This document shows positions 4,378 through 6,006 of a stretch of DNA of 6,006 nucleotides, piece after piece (the first letter of the stretch is position 1; each line of letters begins with the position of its first letter). The notes under the pieces were generated by a model that ran no database searches, had not been told where the DNA came from, and was given only the letters and a program-made list of their open reading frames with translations. The stretch covers positions 1 to 6,006 of the forward strand of contig CAJTLK010000103.1 in assembly GCA_910577415.1 (NCBI GenBank), written 5' to 3'. The DNA comes from an uncultured Oscillospiraceae bacterium (GTDB lineage: Bacteria > Bacillota > Clostridia > Oscillospirales > Oscillospiraceae). The position numbers and the translations under genes are program-made.

Positions 4378-6006
4378 ATGAAAGTCATCCATCTCATCAG
4401 CGGCGGCGACACCGGCGGAGCCAAGACCCATGTGCATATGCTTCTACGGAATCTGACCAGTCACATCGACGTGACTATGGTCTGTTTCATGGACGGCCCC
4501 TTTGCCCAGGAGGCAAGAGAGCTGGGCATCCCCACGGTCATCTTTCCCAGTAATAATATTTTCCGCACTCTCCGGGAGTTGAAGCAGTTTATTCTGGACG
4601 GCGGCTATGATCTCATCCACTGCCACGGCGCCCGGGGCAATATGATGGGGGCTTTTCTCCGCCGCTCCACCGGACTGCCGACAGTGTCCACCGTTCACTC
4701 CGACTACCGCCTGGACTATCTGGGACGCCCCCTGGCCAAATATACCTATGGGATCATCAACACCTTTGCCCTGCGGCGGCTGGACTACCGCATCGGGGTC
4801 TCCGACGCCACCACCGATCTGCTTATCTCCCGCGGCTTTGACCCTGACCGCCTCTTCACCATCTATAATGGTCTGGACTTTACCCCCCATACCCCCGTCA
4901 TGTCCCGGGAGGAATACCTTCGGAGCCTCGGCCTGGACTGGCAGCCGGACTGCGTCATCGTGGGGATCGCCGCCCGGCTCAACCCGGTGAAGGATATCGC
5001 CACCCTGGTCCGGGGTTTCGCCAAGGCCCACGAGAGCTGTCCCAAGCTGCGTCTGCTCATTGCCGGAGACGGTGCCGAGCTGGACAATTTGAAAAAGCTC
5101 TCCGCCGGGTTGGGAGTAGAACACGAGGTCTGCTTTGCCGGATGGGTCAGCGACACCGACAGCTTTTATAATACTCTGGACATCAATGCCCTTACCTCCA
5201 TCTCCGAGACCTTCCCCTATTCCATTACTGAAGGGGCCCGGGCGGGTCTGCCCACCATAGCCAGCCGGGTGGGTGGTATCCCCTATCTCATCGACGACGG
5301 AGTCAACGGTTTCCTCTTCACCCCTGGCGACGCCGACGCCCTCTCCCGTCATCTCACGCTCCTGGCTCAGGACGCGGCCCTCCGCGCCCATATGGGCGCG
5401 CGGCTCTATGAAAAGGGCAAAAACCAGTTCTCCTTGGAATCCACCCTGGAGCGGCAACTGGACATTTACCGCTCCATCCTCCGCCGAAAGGAGAGAAAGA
5501 CGGGTAAACGGGATGGGGTGCTCATCTGCGGCGCTTACGGCAAGGGTAACGCCGGGGACGACGCTATCCTGGAAGCTATCGTAGCCGAGATGCGGCAGCT
5601 GGACCCCGATCTGCCCGTTTGGGTCCTCTCCCGGAAGCCCAAGGACACCCGGCTCATCTACCGGGTCAACGCCATCTACACCTTCCACTTCCCCCGCTTC
5701 CTCCGGCGGATGGGCAAGACCCGGCTCTATATCAACGGCGGCGGCTCCCTCATGCAGGACGCTACCAGCCGAAGAAGCCTGTGGTTCTATCTCTTTACCA
5801 TTTCTGCCGCCAAAATTTTGGGCAACAAGGTGCTCATGTACGGCTGTGGCATTGGCCCCATCCAGTACCCCTCCAACCGCAAGCTGTGCGCCAAGGTCCT
5901 CCAAAAGCGGGTGGACGCCATCACCCTCCGGGACACCCACTCCAAAACAGAGCTGGAGAGCATGGGCGTCACCCGGCCTGAGATCATCCTCTCCGCCGAC
6001 CCCACC
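4378..6006 (+). CDS. csaB: Fused GT4 glycosyltransferase / polysaccharide pyruvyl transferase CsaB, 3' end cut
   Basis: The frame is open for 543 codons without a stop and leaves the window. CGGAGGG (4366-4372) lies 5 bases before the ATG. Residues 1 to about 370 are a GT-B fold family 4 glycosyltransferase: SGGDTGGAKTH (8-18) at the donor/acceptor cleft, GVSD (140-143), YNGLD (163-167), AARLNPVKD (198-206) with Arg200 and Lys205 at the nucleotide-sugar phosphates, and the EX7E motif Glu277/Glu285. A basic linker (369-379) leads into a pyruvyl transferase domain (PF04230, CsaB type): LICGAYGKGNAGDDAIL (382-398), then INGGGSLMQDATSRRS (452-467) and YGCGIGPIQ (488-496). CsaB adds a pyruvyl ketal from phosphoenolpyruvate to secondary wall polymer, creating the ligand for SLH-domain S-layer proteins. 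The fusion joins sugar transfer and pyruvylation in one cytoplasmic protein. Sugar specificity cannot be read. DUF4330 and PAP2 are divergent neighbours. Confidence 0.93.
   Translation, partial: MKVIHLISGGDTGGAKTHVHMLLRNLTSHIDVTMVCFMDGPFAQEARELGIPTVIFPSNNIFRTLRELKQFILDGGYDLIHCHGARGNMMGAFLRRSTGLPTVSTVHSDYRLDYLGRPLAKYTYGIINTFALRRLDYRIGVSDATTDLLISRGFDPDRLFTIYNGLDFTPHTPVMSREEYLRSLGLDWQPDCVIVGIAARLNPVKDIATLVRGFAKAHESCPKLRLLIAGDGAELDNLKKLSAGLGVEHEVCFAGWVSDTDSFYNTLDINALTSISETFPYSITEGARAGLPTIASRVGGIPYLIDDGVNGFLFTPGDADALSRHLTLLAQDAALRAHMGARLYEKGKNQFSLESTLERQLDIYRSILRRKERKTGKRDGVLICGAYGKGNAGDDAILEAIVAEMRQLDPDLPVWVLSRKPKDTRLIYRVNAIYTFHFPRFLRRMGKTRLYINGGGSLMQDATSRRSLWFYLFTISAAKILGNKVLMYGCGIGPIQYPSNRKLCAKVLQKRVDAITLRDTHSKTELESMGVTRPEIILSADPT

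Noticed and set aside
4444..5940. A 498-codon open frame on the minus strand
   Set aside because: It is antisense to the GT4-CsaB frame, which has clear motifs on the plus strand. The minus frame is low-complexity (rich in Gly, Val, Asp), lacks a family signature, and is explained by GC-rich codon usage on the opposite strand.

Overview
The window is a GC-rich stretch that looks like chromosomal DNA of a low-pathogenicity-profile gut Firmicute of the class Clostridia, most like the Oscillospiraceae (Flavonifractor/Intestinimonas-type). This is inferred from the family mix (CmpB-type membrane protein, DUF1858, DUF1540, TraX, DUF4330, CsaB), the strong AGGAGG-like ribosome binding sites in a GC-rich genome, and a tRNA gene encoding its own CCA. 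No species call is possible from sequence reading alone.

Layout. Positions 1-66 hold the 3' part of a tRNA-Lys(TTT), followed by a terminator hairpin. A CmpB/DUF1113-type membrane protein (219-758, +) converges on a small cysteine-free DUF1858 protein (766-978, -). A gamma-class carbonic anhydrase (1078-1605, +), a cysteine-rich DUF1540 protein (1681-1878, +) and a GIY-YIG nuclease-like protein (1936-2193, +, with no ordinary start codon) follow in the same direction. A strong hairpin at 2172-2208 separates these from the minus-strand genes: TraX family (2235-2990), PAP2 phosphatase (3083-3637) and a DUF4330 membrane-anchored protein (3646-4188). The last gene (4378 to the window edge, +) is divergent from DUF4330 and encodes a fused GT4 glycosyltransferase and CsaB-type polysaccharide pyruvyl transferase.

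Functional reading. The right half (3083-6006) reads as a cell-envelope glycopolymer locus. The fusion protein would add a sugar and a pyruvyl ketal to a secondary cell-wall polymer, the kind of ligand SLH-domain S-layer proteins bind. DUF4330 is a single-pass membrane protein, and the PAP2 phosphatase could recycle the undecaprenyl carrier. DUF4330 and PAP2 lie 8 bases apart and end in a strong terminator, so they form a two-gene operon. Candidate promoters for this operon and for the fusion gene face each other inside the 189-base intergenic region, so their leader RNAs would overlap.

Most notable items: the GT4-CsaB fusion whose linker still carries a well-placed Shine-Dalgarno sequence before an in-frame ACG codon; the ATC codon where the GIY-YIG gene should start; the overlapping divergent leaders with three hairpins; a mismatch in the tRNA-Lys anticodon stem; and the cysteine-free DUF1858 protein. 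No mobile element, CRISPR array or defence system is visible.
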